Shown piece by piece: positions 1 to 8,394 of a stretch of DNA of 64,000 nucleotides. Under the pieces are notes generated by a model, which saw only the letters and a program-made list of their open reading frames with translations, searched no databases and was not told where the DNA came from. How positions within the stretch are numbered: position 1 is the stretch's first letter; every line of letters begins with the position of its first letter. Location of the stretch: NCBI GenBank assembly GCA_007130045.1, contig SLTG01000008.1, positions 1-64,000 of the forward strand, read 5' to 3'. The translations under genes were made by a program, and so were the position numbers. Source of the DNA: Opitutales bacterium. GTDB taxonomy: Bacteria; Verrucomicrobiota; Verrucomicrobiia; Opitutales; T3Sed10-336.

Positions 1-264
1 TCGTTGAGCATCCGCGCCGGGAGAATTTCTCCCGTAGGCCTCGTTTCGTTTTTTGCACCCGATTCCTGGTCGGCCGTCGACATGGCCGGGGTATTTGAAC
101 GGAAATCCCTACATTTGTCAATGGTATCGAATGTTTTACAAAATTTGCACCTTCGCTCCCCGCCGTGCGGGGGAGCGTGGAAGGGGTGGCCGGTTTGTTC
201 TGTAATCGGAGGTGGTGGGAAAGTTTCGCTTGTCGAGATTGCGTTGTCCTGCATCTCTGTTTCC

Positions 265-1191
265 ATGGAAGCGTTTCCAGATTTCTTGCGACCTTTGGAG
301 TATTTGACGCAGCCGTTTCCGGAGGAGGCGGTTCGGGCAGCGATCGCCCGGCGCGACGAAAGTGTTCCTCATTTTCTCGCCGCGCTGGAGTGGACGGCGG
401 CAAACATGGAGAAGGCCGTCGAGAGGAGCGATTATATCCTGCCCGAGTTTGCGATGTACCTGCTTGCGCAGTTTCGGGAGACTCGTGCCTATGAATCCGT
501 GGTGCAAATTGCGCGTCATTCTCTCGCCGACGACCTTTTTGGTGACACCATAACTCAAGGACTGAATTGCAGTTTGGCGTCGATTTCAGGCGGAAATCCG
601 GGCCCGATTCAATCGTTGATCGAAGACGAGGACGCTGATGAATATGCTCGGGGGTCCGGTTTGCAAGCGCTGGGAGCGATGATGAAGCACGGCATGCTGG
701 CGCGCGAAACGCTTTCCGATTACATGACGACTCTCTATTGCGAGAAGATCGAAAGGGAGGAATCCCACGTCTGGAACGCGTTGGTCATGGTTTCGACCGA
801 TTTGGGTTTCCCGGAACATCTGGAACTGATCCGCGAGGCGTATCAGAACGGTTTGGCCGATCCCTATTTCGAATCATTGGAAAGCGTGGAAGAGCGACTT
901 CGCACCGGTGAGCTGTTTGACTGCGAGCTGCGGGAGTATCGTTTGGTTGATGACGTGATCGAAGAGATGTCTTGGTGGGCCTGTTTTGACGAAAAGGAAA
1001 TGAGTCGGGAGACTCTGATTACAGCGGATGAAATCGCGGAGGATATAGACCGGGACGAGCCGGTCCGGATGCCGTTGTTCCGAGATCAGGCGAGTCCATC
1101 CGGTTATCGGCGCGCGGAACCCAAGATCGGTCGGAACGACCCCTGTCCGTGCGGAAGCGGTAGGAAATACAAGAAGTGCTGCATGGAGTGA
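265..1191 (+). CDS. DUF1186-family protein with C-terminal SEC-C zinc motif
   Basis: The 308-residue product starts at the ATG of MEAFPDFL. The upstream part of the tracked ORF does not look like the family and was trimmed. The N-terminal half ([19 protein letters not shown]) has the style of DUF1186 proteins, which are helical and of unknown function. The last 20 residues carry a SEC-C motif ([16 protein letters not shown]), a short zinc-binding tail also found at the C-terminus of SecA. The SEC-C tail suggests metal binding or docking to another protein; no enzymatic residues were recognised. It stands alone on the plus strand, converging on the nuclease gene that follows. Confidence 0.8.
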   Translation: MEAFPDFLRPLEYLTQPFPEEAVRAAIARRDESVPHFLAALEWTAANMEKAVERSDYILPEFAMYLLAQFRETRAYESVVQIARHSLADDLFGDTITQGLNCSLASISGGNPGPIQSLIEDEDADEYARGSGLQALGAMMKHGMLARETLSDYMTTLYCEKIEREESHVWNALVMVSTDLGFPEHLELIREAYQNGLADPYFESLESVEERLRTGELFDCELREYRLVDDVIEEMSWWACFDEKEMSRETLITADEIAEDIDRDEPVRMPLFRDQASPSGYRRAEPKIGRNDPCPCGSGRKYKKCCME

Positions 1192-1283
1192 ACCTTCGGC
1201 GCTACAGTTTCCACTGGGACCCGACGGTACGAAGGAGGATCGTCAATCGGATCCCCGGCGGTAACACCTCGTCTGATGCCTGT

Positions 1284-2000
1284 TCAGCCATAGGGCTCAG
1301 CATGTTCTTCCACGATTCTGCGAATCCGCTCGGCGGTCTTTTCTCCGATTCCCTCGATCGCGGCCAGTTCCTCTGCCGAGGCGGAGAGGCATTTTTCCAC
1401 GCTGCCGAATTTCTCCAAGAGACGTTCGGCTCGGTCGGGGCCGATGCCGGGGAGAGTACGGAGGAGACGGACTTTTTGTTTTCGGACTGTTTTGGGTTTG
1501 CGGTGGTTGAGCGGGGCGAGCCCGCCACTGGCACGCCGGAGTTGTCCCGCCGCGTAAAGCATCAGTTTGGCGGTTTCCTTTTGGTCTATGGCGCGGAGCA
1601 CAGGGATACGAAAGATAAGGCTCAACGTGATCAAGGCGCCTTGCAGGGCTTCGCGTTTTATCCCCGTGGCCGAAAAGTCGCGACCGGTCCCTTCGATGAT
1701 ATAGATCACCGGGCAGCCGGTTTTGCCTGCCCGCGAAGCTTGACGAAAAAGCCGAGTGTCGAGTATGGAGGCGGCGAAGTCCGCCGCGGTTTTGCGTTCG
1801 ACCAGCAAGGTGCCATCCACCGAATAATCGCCGTCCGTCAATGTATCCACGGTGACTCGCACTCCCGGATGCTGCTCGAGGAATTCTTTCATGCCAGAAG
1901 GCGATTCGCGATGGTCCATGGTTACGAGGGCGCCGTCCCGGGAGAGATTCGATGGGGATGTAGGCGAAGCGGGATCTTGAGACGAGGCGTTGGCGTTCAT
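1284..2000 (-). CDS. XPF/ERCC4-type structure-specific nuclease
   Basis: The 238-residue protein has an ERCC4 nuclease fold at about residues 25-150, with the catalytic signature VERKTAADFAASI (V-ERK-x3-D) and an upstream acidic residue (VTMDHRE). The C-terminal third (LRTLPGIGPDRAERLLEKFGS, then AAIEGIGEKTAERIRRI) is a tandem helix-hairpin-helix (HhH)2 domain that binds branched DNA. This is the minimal architecture of archaeal XPF or the MUS81/XPF nuclease half, without a helicase domain. Expected role: incision of flaps, forks or crosslinked DNA. The family is much commoner in archaea and eukaryotes than in bacteria, and this copy lies next to accessory genes. All active-site residues visible to me are intact. 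Confidence 0.85.
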   Translation of the reverse strand: MNANASSQDPASPTSPSNLSRDGALVTMDHRESPSGMKEFLEQHPGVRVTVDTLTDGDYSVDGTLLVERKTAADFAASILDTRLFRQASRAGKTGCPVIYIIEGTGRDFSATGIKREALQGALITLSLIFRIPVLRAIDQKETAKLMLYAAGQLRRASGGLAPLNHRKPKTVRKQKVRLLRTLPGIGPDRAERLLEKFGSVEKCLSASAEELAAIEGIGEKTAERIRRIVEEHAEPYG

Positions 2001-2136
2001 GGGGGAGGTTTGGAGGATTACAGCTTTAAGAATTCGATATCAATCTTTCGGGCGCGCCGGATGTCCGGGGGGAAGATGTTGGCGGAGGAGCTCCTTGAAG
2101 TTTTCGCGTCCTTTTTCCCGGCGTGTACGGATATCG

Positions 2137-2538
2137 TTATTCTTCCGGGATTGGTCGTTCAAATGCCGTTGACCCTGGATTTCCGAGTTTTGCAGAAAGT
2201 CGGCCCAGGACCGCAATTGCCGCGAGCAGCTCTCTGCAATTGATTTGAGATTTGAAATCGCGAAGCTGGGGGCGGCGCTCGAAGTAACACAGCATGGAGC
2301 GGGATTCGCCGGCCGAGCCGCGAGCGATATAGAGAAAATGGAGAAGTTCGCTGGTGGTTCCGCGTTCGAAACCTTCCGCGATGTTATTGGAGACCGAGAG
2401 GGAACAGCGGTCGAGTTGATCTCGTTTGGACCACGTGATTCGTTCTTTGGTCGCCAGGAGAAAATCCTCGCACCCTTCGGCGAGGCGAATGGCCTCGTTC
2501 CAGACGGGAAGATCCTCGAAACGTTCGTAAGTGGGCAT
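2137..2538 (-). CDS. Four-helix-bundle protein (23S rRNA-intervening-sequence/S23 family)
   Basis: The 133-residue protein contains the family pattern FEDLPVWNEAIRLAEG, then LDRCSLSVSNNIAEGFER, then LHFLYIARGSAGE. These are the amphipathic helices of the S23/IVP four-helix bundle. Members are often encoded within 23S rRNA intervening sequences or as solitary, readily transferred genes; their biochemical role is not established. Residues 95-100 (DFKSQIN) are encoded by a 15-nt sequence that recurs just upstream of the gene, so the tail may have been extended by a dispersed repeat. Confidence 0.8.
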   Translation of the reverse strand: MPTYERFEDLPVWNEAIRLAEGCEDFLLATKERITWSKRDQLDRCSLSVSNNIAEGFERGTTSELLHFLYIARGSAGESRSMLCYFERRPQLRDFKSQINCRELLAAIAVLGRLSAKLGNPGSTAFERPIPEE

Positions 2539-2581
2539 GGGATCTTTTGATTTGGGATTTCAGATCTGAGATTTGAAATCG
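2246..2581. repeat. Direct 15-nt repeat bracketing most of the S23-like gene
   Basis: TGAGATTTGAAATCG occurs at 2246-2260, inside the 3' part of the four-helix gene, and again at 2567-2581, upstream of its start, in the same orientation. Both sit in AT-richer sequence than the surroundings. This may be a dispersed element or an insertion or slippage footprint. Confidence 0.5.
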
Positions 2582-2799
2582 GGGTTGTTGTTTTGAAACG
2601 TTTGGGGATCTTGGTCGTCCGTTGGGAAATATCAACGGAAATATTCTTGAACTCTTCGTTACGGGTTCTTTTTCGGTTGCTTGGGCATATCCGGTGCGTC
2701 GTCAGCTTCGGTCATGGAGGCATTTTTGAAAGAGCCGGGAGGCCTGTCGAGACAACTTGCGAGGGAGTCGGCAAACAGATCCCAATTTGGTGGCGTTTC

Positions 2800-3108
2800 T
2801 CATTCTTCGCCGTGCGTATTGGAGCGGGATGGACACGTCGGTGGATAATCCGCCGGGGATTCCGCCACCTGGGAAGCATCGGCTCCTTTTCGGCCCGGCA
2901 CGAACTCTCCGGTGTCGGGATCGAAGTAGGGTTCGCCCCTGGCTTTGCGGCGGGCGAAAATTTCGTTGGCGAAATTGTTCATTTCTTCGTTTGCCCTGAG
3001 TTTTTCGTCGAAACTGAGCCGTCGCCATCCCCGCAGGTTCTCGCGCTCCGCGCCTTCGAACGTGGTTCTAGACCAATCGATGTCGTCTTTGTCCCGGGAT
3101 TTGTTCAT
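2800..3108 (-). CDS. Small hypothetical protein paired with nucleotidyltransferase
   Basis: The 102-residue product is hydrophilic and charged (SFDEKLRANEEMNNFANEIF). It has a helical middle and a disordered proline/serine-rich tail. I do not recognise a family. Its ATG overlaps the TGA of the upstream nucleotidyltransferase gene (ATGA at 3105-3108), so the two are translationally coupled. The pairing of an AbiEii/MNT-like nucleotidyltransferase with a small charged protein suggests a functional pair, but which partner would be effector or regulator cannot be told from sequence. Confidence 0.6.
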   Translation of the reverse strand: MNKSRDKDDIDWSRTTFEGAERENLRGWRRLSFDEKLRANEEMNNFANEIFARRKARGEPYFDPDTGEFVPGRKGADASQVAESPADYPPTCPSRSNTHGEE

Positions 3109-3614
3109 GGCAGCGGATCTTCCTGGATTTTGCGAAGGTACTCAATATCGATGCGGTCTTCGGGCCGATCGGCGACTTGCTTCATTTTAATGAGGGTGGG
3201 GATGGTGGCAAAGCGGATTTCCGTAGCCCGGGCGCCGGTCGCTTCCTTCTTGGCGATATTCCATTCGGATTCGAAGTCAAATGGATGCTCGATGAAGACA
3301 TCGAGCTTTGCGCCCGGATGGGCATCGCTCCAGAACTGGAGGACCTGCATGTGCTTCTTATCGCGCCAACCCCGGCGTGTGTCAGGATCGGCAAACTGTT
3401 CGGCGGAGACAGGCACTGTGGGACGGTAGCCGATCCCCGCGAGCGCTTCAAAGGCGTGCGCGATGTTGTCGGGAACGAGTTCAATCACGATGTCCGCATC
3501 CCGAGTCACGCGCAGGTAACCGTGAGCGATCACCGCAAGCCCGCCGACAACGATGAATCGGACCCGAGCGGCATCAAGAGCTTCGACAATGGCATGGAAT
3601 GAGGCGGCCTTCAT
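3105..3614 (-). CDS. Nucleotidyltransferase (AbiEii/MNT-like fold)
   Basis: The 169-residue protein shows the nucleotidyltransferase signature: GGLAVIAHGYLRVTRDADIVI gives the glycine-rich turn and the first catalytic aspartates (DADI), and the later strand AKLDVFIEH supplies a third acidic residue. The family includes AbiEii-type toxins, MNT antitoxins and other minimal NTases that transfer nucleotides to RNA or protein. The gene lies about 200 nt upstream of the terminal cas gene but is separately transcribed on the minus strand together with the 102-residue partner. Confidence 0.75.
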   Translation of the reverse strand: MKAASFHAIVEALDAARVRFIVVGGLAVIAHGYLRVTRDADIVIELVPDNIAHAFEALAGIGYRPTVPVSAEQFADPDTRRGWRDKKHMQVLQFWSDAHPGAKLDVFIEHPFDFESEWNIAKKEATGARATEIRFATIPTLIKMKQVADRPEDRIDIEYLRKIQEDPLP

Positions 3615-3809
3615 GATCTCTTGCCGGCCTCAGCCTGCATAGACGAGTGCGCCGGTATTGCTGAAACCACTTTCGCGGATCTCCCGACAGTCATCCGCGT
3701 GCGAGTCAGTTTGCTCTCGAATTACCCGGTACATGAGATTGAGGAAGGATGGCCGAAATCAGGGAGCCCGGCAACCGTTACCGTACAGGAGTTCGCGTTC
3801 ATATGAACA

Positions 3810-4724
3810 TTAAACCGCCCGTGCTGGCGTGAAGTTGCGGAATTTGCCGGTGGTGATGCGCTGGCTGCTGAATACGGCGGCGATGCTGCGGGCGCGGAGT
3901 TCGGCGGAGTCGGATGAACTGGGCTGGATGTCACGCAGGGCGAGGAGAGAACGTCCGGTGTCGAGGGTGATGGAGGGCGTCCAGATCGGCCAGGTCCAGA
4001 AGGTGTCGTTGCTGCGGTGGCCCGTGAAGCCGGTGGTTTCGAGGTGAGTGCCAACGGGAGAAGTCGGCAGCAAGGGAAGGGCTTCAATGGCGAGGCGGTT
4101 GGCGCCGCGTTGAGTGCGGGTGGGGTCTTGACTGGGATTTTTCCATGCGAGCGCGTAGCGTTTGTCTTCGGCGGGGTCCCAGCGTAGGCCGATTTTCTCA
4201 TCGGGGTAGGTCCAGGTCTCAAACAAAGTCTTTTGGAGTTGCTCCTCGGTGGTGACTTCCGCGAGGTCGTTCATGGTCTTGAGGAAGTGTTGGTGTCCGG
4301 CTCCGCTCATGGTGCGCAGGGCGGTGTCCTCAATGTCGCCTTGCTCGTTGATCGCCACAGTGGAGCCGAAAGCGGCGAAAAAGGCGGCTGAAATCCGGTC
4401 ATCCTCATTAAACCAACGTTCCATCGCCGCCTTGGCTTCCTTTTCGAATTCGCCGGGTTTGAGTTTGAGGTTTTGTGAGAAGGTGAAGAGCCGGTGTTGA
4501 CGCATTTTCGCCAGCTCCGTGTGGAGTTGCGCAACAAAAGGGTCGCGTTCCAGGGGCTGGGGAAAGGAAAGCACCGGCGTCCAGTGCCCGGCGTGGGGTT
4601 TCCAGTGGAGTTTGGTGCCAGGCTGATTCCGGTCGGCGATGCGCCACGTGCCGAGTGCGGCGAGAAAACCTAGGGGATTGGCGCCGTCGAGGCCGGGAAA
4701 GGGAAGCGGGTGGAGGGCGTTCAT
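3810..4724 (-). CDS. Type I-G CRISPR effector subunit, Cas8u2/GSU0052-like
   Basis: The 304-residue protein is the last gene of the cas operon. Its start codon overlaps the cas3 stop (ATGA at 4721-4724). The N-terminus (PFPGLDGANPLGFLAALGTW) has the style of large/extension subunits in type I-G (ex I-U) loci, and its position next to cas3 matches the Geobacter GSU0051-GSU0052 arrangement. It is far too short to be Csx17 (about 700 residues), so the assignment to the Cas8u2 or Cas3-extension family is by context and N-terminal pattern. Expected role: large-subunit-like component of the crRNA surveillance complex. No catalytic motif was recognised. Confidence 0.6.
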   Translation of the reverse strand: MNALHPLPFPGLDGANPLGFLAALGTWRIADRNQPGTKLHWKPHAGHWTPVLSFPQPLERDPFVAQLHTELAKMRQHRLFTFSQNLKLKPGEFEKEAKAAMERWFNEDDRISAAFFAAFGSTVAINEQGDIEDTALRTMSGAGHQHFLKTMNDLAEVTTEEQLQKTLFETWTYPDEKIGLRWDPAEDKRYALAWKNPSQDPTRTQRGANRLAIEALPLLPTSPVGTHLETTGFTGHRSNDTFWTWPIWTPSITLDTGRSLLALRDIQPSSSDSAELRARSIAAVFSSQRITTGKFRNFTPARAV

Positions 4725-7700
4725 GATGCGGCGGTGGTTTCGAAGTTGGCGATGTCGTCGGCATACCAGCCTTCGGCCTCGGCTTCGCTGGCCTGCTGGT
4801 CCGCGAGGCGCAGGATGGTTTCGAGGAAGGCGAGTCCCCAGGGACCGTGTTGGCGGAGCAATCTCCAGAAACGGTCGGGGACGCCCGAGTCGAGGCGGTG
4901 GGCGGGGTGATCTTTGCGCTCGTTTCCGGAGATAGAGATGGCCGGTGCGCCGGGCAGGCTGTGGGTGCTGAGCGGTAGCGGATCGGGATCGTCGATGACC
5001 GGGGCGAAGGGTCGGGCGTGTCCGTGGTGGGCGGCGATGAGGTGAAGCGCGAGATCGCGAAGGCCGGCGGCATCGGGCAGAAGGTCCGCCGCGTCCGGGT
5101 GGGTGGCAAGCGGGAGCGAGCTGAATTCGTGTCGGAAGCCTTTGGGCAATGCGGAACGTTGGTGCGCGAGTTCTCGTTCGCGGAGGCTGGCGGAGAGGCG
5201 GTCGGATTTTGCCAGGGGTTCGGGAAGGGCGTAGGCGGCGTGTGGGTTGCCGCCGAGGAGCAAGGACTGAAAGCGCGGATCGAGTTTACCCCAGTCGTGT
5301 AGATCGGCGGCGGCAACGAGGCAATTCCGGATGTCTTCGCTCAAACCGAGAACCCGGGCACTGGCGACGACGAGATCCCTGACGTGATCGGTGTGGGCAC
5401 GCAGGGTCACCGTACCGGTGCTGGCGGCGCGGCTCCATTCGTCGGCTTCGTCTTCGGCCTGGCTTACGGTGAGGTTCCGTCCGAGGCGGCGGCGGGTGGT
5501 GAGGACGATGCCGCGCTCGTCGGCATAGCGTGTTTCGATGAAACCGAGCTTGTGCAGTGAAAGCAGGGACTCCCTCAAAGGCTGGGAAAGGGCCTCGTCT
5601 TGCGAGGCTTCTTTGAGGAGACTTCGAAACTCTCTCTGGTTCAGACTTGCGTCCGGATCACTGGCAAAGGTGAGAAGTGCCTGCCAGGCTTCGCCGCCGG
5701 TAACGTTGGGGAAAAGGCCGGCCCGGAGGCGGAGCAAAGCTCGGTCGCGGGTGATGCGGAAAGCCTCTTCCGCGCGATCGACGGAAAGAAGTTGGTCCAA
5801 TGGGAGCGGCTCTTCTTTTTCTTTACGGGTCGCCGGATCGGATGGGGCCTTGGGGATGTGCCCGAGTTGGCTCCAGCCGCCAAGCGTGAGGGGAAGAACG
5901 ATGGTGGCGCCGGGGTAAAGGTCTCCCGGTTGGGTGATTACTTTGCTTTCGGAGGTCCCCCTCCACAGGAGTGCTGTGCCGATCGGATCTTTTGTTTCGT
6001 CTCGACCTGCCGGTGCGTCGGCGGAAGCGGCGGCATCGAGCACATCGCCGGTGTCGGCGAGGGCGAGGGTTTTTGCACTCGCCTGGAAAAACCAGTTTTG
6101 GAAAACGTGCAGGGGGACGGGGAGGGCTTCGACTTGCGAGGGCGGGCAAAGGCTAAGGTTCTGAATGGCGGTATCAAGATCGGCATTCTCCGGAAGGTCG
6201 GCCCGCCAGAGGACGAGAACATCCGGGCGGGCGGTCTGTTTGCCGTGGAGAAAGTGAGCGGGATCGGGGTCGGGCCAGGGGGCGGGATTGGTTTGCGCCC
6301 AGGTGTCGAGGTAGGCGGGAAAGAGGACGGGTGCGGACGATGTCGGGGCCTGGAGGCGGTTGAATTCCTCTTCGGGAAAATTCTTCACAAGGCTACCCAT
6401 GTGGGTGAGTCCGAAATCGACCGAATCCCCGGAGGCGATGGATTGGAGCCAGTTCCACGTTTCCGACAAGGCGTTGCCGTAGATGGGGTCGAGTGGTTGG
6501 CCGTCGGCGGCGAGTTTGTCCAGTTTCTGGCGGTCGGTCTCGATCAGGTGTCCCGGCATGACGATTGCGCCAGTGGCCGAGATGTCGCGTCCAGTACGGT
6601 TGAGGCGGCCAAAGCGTTGGCGAAGGGCGTCCAGGCTCGCGCATTCCGTAACGAGCGCATCGAAGTCGAGATCGGCACCGACCTCAAGGCACTGGGTGGC
6701 CACAATAATTTCAACGGGGGGCGGGGCTTCGCCATCGGGGATCGGGTCGCGGCGGGCGGCGGTTTTGAGGGCGGCCTGGATGCGCTGGGTTTCGGCGTCC
6801 CGGTCAACGGGGCGCATCCGTCCGATCAGGAGAGAAGTGTTCGCCTGAAAGCGAGCCTTTTTTGATTTGGATTCCTTTGCAACTAAGTCGGCGACCAGGT
6901 GGGCGGTGCCCACGCGGTTAACCATGATGGCGAGGGAGCGCGTCGCGGTTTCCGCAATGATGGCGGCCGCTTGATCGAGGAGGTCGGCGGCAAGAGTTTC
7001 GTGCTTCTTGGCCTTGGTTTTTGCCGAGGAGATTGTCAGGCGAACCGGCTTGGTGGCGTTCAGGCGTTTGCTCAGCACCGGATGCTCGCGGTCGGCGTCG
7101 GTGAGGGTGATCGTGTTTGTGACACCCTTGGGAGGCGTGGCGGTCATCTGCACCCAGCGCAGCGGCGGCGGCTGAATGGAGTCCGGGTTTTGAGCGATAT
7201 GGTGTTCGCGAAAACGTTGGAGCGTGGCCACGGTTTCGGCGAAGGGGCGGCTGATGTGGGCTTCGTCGAGAATCCACAGCGCATCCGTCGCGACCAATGC
7301 GGCGTGGATGGGACGGGCGTTGGGGGTGACACCGTATCCGCGGAAGAGCATGCGGGAACCGATTTGGTCGATGGTCGTGGCGACAAGTGTCGGCTGTAGG
7401 AGCGAACGCGTCCAGCGCTGGTCGCGGAAGATCGCTCCGCGGAGTTGGATGCAATCAAGCGGCGGATGGGGAAAGCGATTTCCGTTTTCTGGAACAGGAT
7501 TTAGTTTTAACAATGCCTCGGCAACGGCGGCGCAGGCCGGACGTTCGGAAGCCGGATTTGCCAATGCCTTTGTAATGCGCCGAGCCCGCTCGAAAGCCTC
7601 GTCGACGATAACCCGGCGGTTGACGATAAAGAAGATGCGGCGGCAGGCGTTTCGCTCGCTCACGGGAAGGCTGGCCTGGGTCGCGAGGGCATAGACGGCA

Positions 7701-7873
7701 ACTTCGAGACAGGCGGTTTTCCCGCTTCCGGTGGGGGCGGCGATAAACTCCGGCCAATTTCCGGATGCGGCACGTTCGGCGAAGTCGCGCTGCCAGGGGA
7801 AAGGGTCGAGGGTCTGCCCGTCGTCGGTGCAATTGAATTCGCGGAAGAATTCTTCGAACGTGGGAAAACTCAT
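4721..7873 (-). CDS. cas3: Cas3 helicase-nuclease, type I-G, C-terminal HD
   Basis: The 1050-residue protein has an SF2 helicase core with Walker A APTGSGKT (46-53), DEAH box ILDEAH (203-206), motif III MTAT (about 243-246) and motif VI QRFGRLNRTGR. A C-terminal HD nuclease domain follows from about residue 825: H830, the HD dyad in ADLHDWGK at 859-860, and AHHGH near 949-952. C-terminal placement of HD is characteristic of the I-G/I-U Cas3. It would unwind and degrade DNA recruited by the crRNA complex. All core motifs are intact although csb1 in the same operon is interrupted. ATGA overlaps link it to the ORF6N gene upstream and the Cas8-like gene downstream. Confidence 0.93.
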   Translation of the reverse strand: MSFPTFEEFFREFNCTDDGQTLDPFPWQRDFAERAASGNWPEFIAAPTGSGKTACLEVAVYALATQASLPVSERNACRRIFFIVNRRVIVDEAFERARRITKALANPASERPACAAVAEALLKLNPVPENGNRFPHPPLDCIQLRGAIFRDQRWTRSLLQPTLVATTIDQIGSRMLFRGYGVTPNARPIHAALVATDALWILDEAHISRPFAETVATLQRFREHHIAQNPDSIQPPPLRWVQMTATPPKGVTNTITLTDADREHPVLSKRLNATKPVRLTISSAKTKAKKHETLAADLLDQAAAIIAETATRSLAIMVNRVGTAHLVADLVAKESKSKKARFQANTSLLIGRMRPVDRDAETQRIQAALKTAARRDPIPDGEAPPPVEIIVATQCLEVGADLDFDALVTECASLDALRQRFGRLNRTGRDISATGAIVMPGHLIETDRQKLDKLAADGQPLDPIYGNALSETWNWLQSIASGDSVDFGLTHMGSLVKNFPEEEFNRLQAPTSSAPVLFPAYLDTWAQTNPAPWPDPDPAHFLHGKQTARPDVLVLWRADLPENADLDTAIQNLSLCPPSQVEALPVPLHVFQNWFFQASAKTLALADTGDVLDAAASADAPAGRDETKDPIGTALLWRGTSESKVITQPGDLYPGATIVLPLTLGGWSQLGHIPKAPSDPATRKEKEEPLPLDQLLSVDRAEEAFRITRDRALLRLRAGLFPNVTGGEAWQALLTFASDPDASLNQREFRSLLKEASQDEALSQPLRESLLSLHKLGFIETRYADERGIVLTTRRRLGRNLTVSQAEDEADEWSRAASTGTVTLRAHTDHVRDLVVASARVLGLSEDIRNCLVAAADLHDWGKLDPRFQSLLLGGNPHAAYALPEPLAKSDRLSASLRERELAHQRSALPKGFRHEFSSLPLATHPDAADLLPDAAGLRDLALHLIAAHHGHARPFAPVIDDPDPLPLSTHSLPGAPAISISGNERKDHPAHRLDSGVPDRFWRLLRQHGPWGLAFLETILRLADQQASEAEAEGWYADDIANFETTAAS

Positions 7874-8394
7874 GACTTGTTGGCGGTATGAAAACCGATG
7901 GCGCGGTTGGGTTTTTTTTCAGGGGGTTGGAGGAGGGGCAGGAGTTTCTGGTAAAGGCCCCAGAGGGCCTGGTCTTGCTGCATGAGGGTTTTGTCGATTT
8001 CGGCCAGGCGTTTGAGGATGGTGGTATTGGCCATGAGTTCCTCGCGCATCTTCACAAATGCCCGAATGACGTAGACGCTCATCGCAACCGTCCGCTCGGA
8101 GTTCAGGATTGTCGAGGCCATGAGCGCGCCGTGCTCGGTGAAGACTCGCGGTGGTTTTCGTCGCCCGCCACGGCCTTTTGATCTTCCAGTTTGGAACATC
8201 AATTCTCTAAATTCTTTGTCTGTAAGGACAAATGAGAATTCATCGGGAAAACGAGCCAGGTTTCTCCCTACAGCTTTATTGAAATTTCCGGTCGTGACCT
8301 GATAAATCCCGGCCAGATCGCTATCCAAAACGACGTGAAGACCTCGAATGGTGTGGATGGGGAGGTCTTGAAGAATTTCCCGGTTCCGCGTCAT
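7870..8394 (-). CDS. ORF6N-domain (KilA-N/antirepressor-like) protein inside cas operon
   Basis: The tracked 240-residue ORF was trimmed to the ATG at 8394 (MTRNREILQDLP), giving 174 residues, because the longer N-terminus is only out-of-frame csb2 sequence. Residues 15-120 match the ORF6N pattern: IRGLHVVLDSDLAGIYQV, RNLARFPDEFSFVLTDKEF, then GGRRKPPRVFTEHGALM and a terminal helix. ORF6N is a small domain of phage and large DNA virus proteins, often with KilA-N or antirepressor architecture. The C-terminus is a coiled helix ending in PPEKKPNRAIGF, typical of bacterial members. The ATG overlaps the csb2 stop (8391-8394) and its own TGA overlaps the cas3 ATG (7870-7873), so it is translationally coupled on both sides. 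Role unknown; regulation or phage-derived interference is plausible. Confidence 0.88.
   Translation of the reverse strand: MTRNREILQDLPIHTIRGLHVVLDSDLAGIYQVTTGNFNKAVGRNLARFPDEFSFVLTDKEFRELMFQTGRSKGRGGRRKPPRVFTEHGALMASTILNSERTVAMSVYVIRAFVKMREELMANTTILKRLAEIDKTLMQQDQALWGLYQKLLPLLQPPEKKPNRAIGFHTANKS

Noticed and set aside
154-177. Hairpin CGCTCCCCGC/GCGGGGGAGCG resembling a type I-C CRISPR repeat stem
   Set aside because: It occurs once, has no repeat partner or spacer-length neighbour, and does not match the repeat at 11440-11475. It is more likely a chance GC-rich hairpin.
5600-6865. 421-residue plus-strand ORF
   Set aside because: It is the antisense of cas3. Its glycine/arginine-rich composition and lack of motifs mark it as a shadow.
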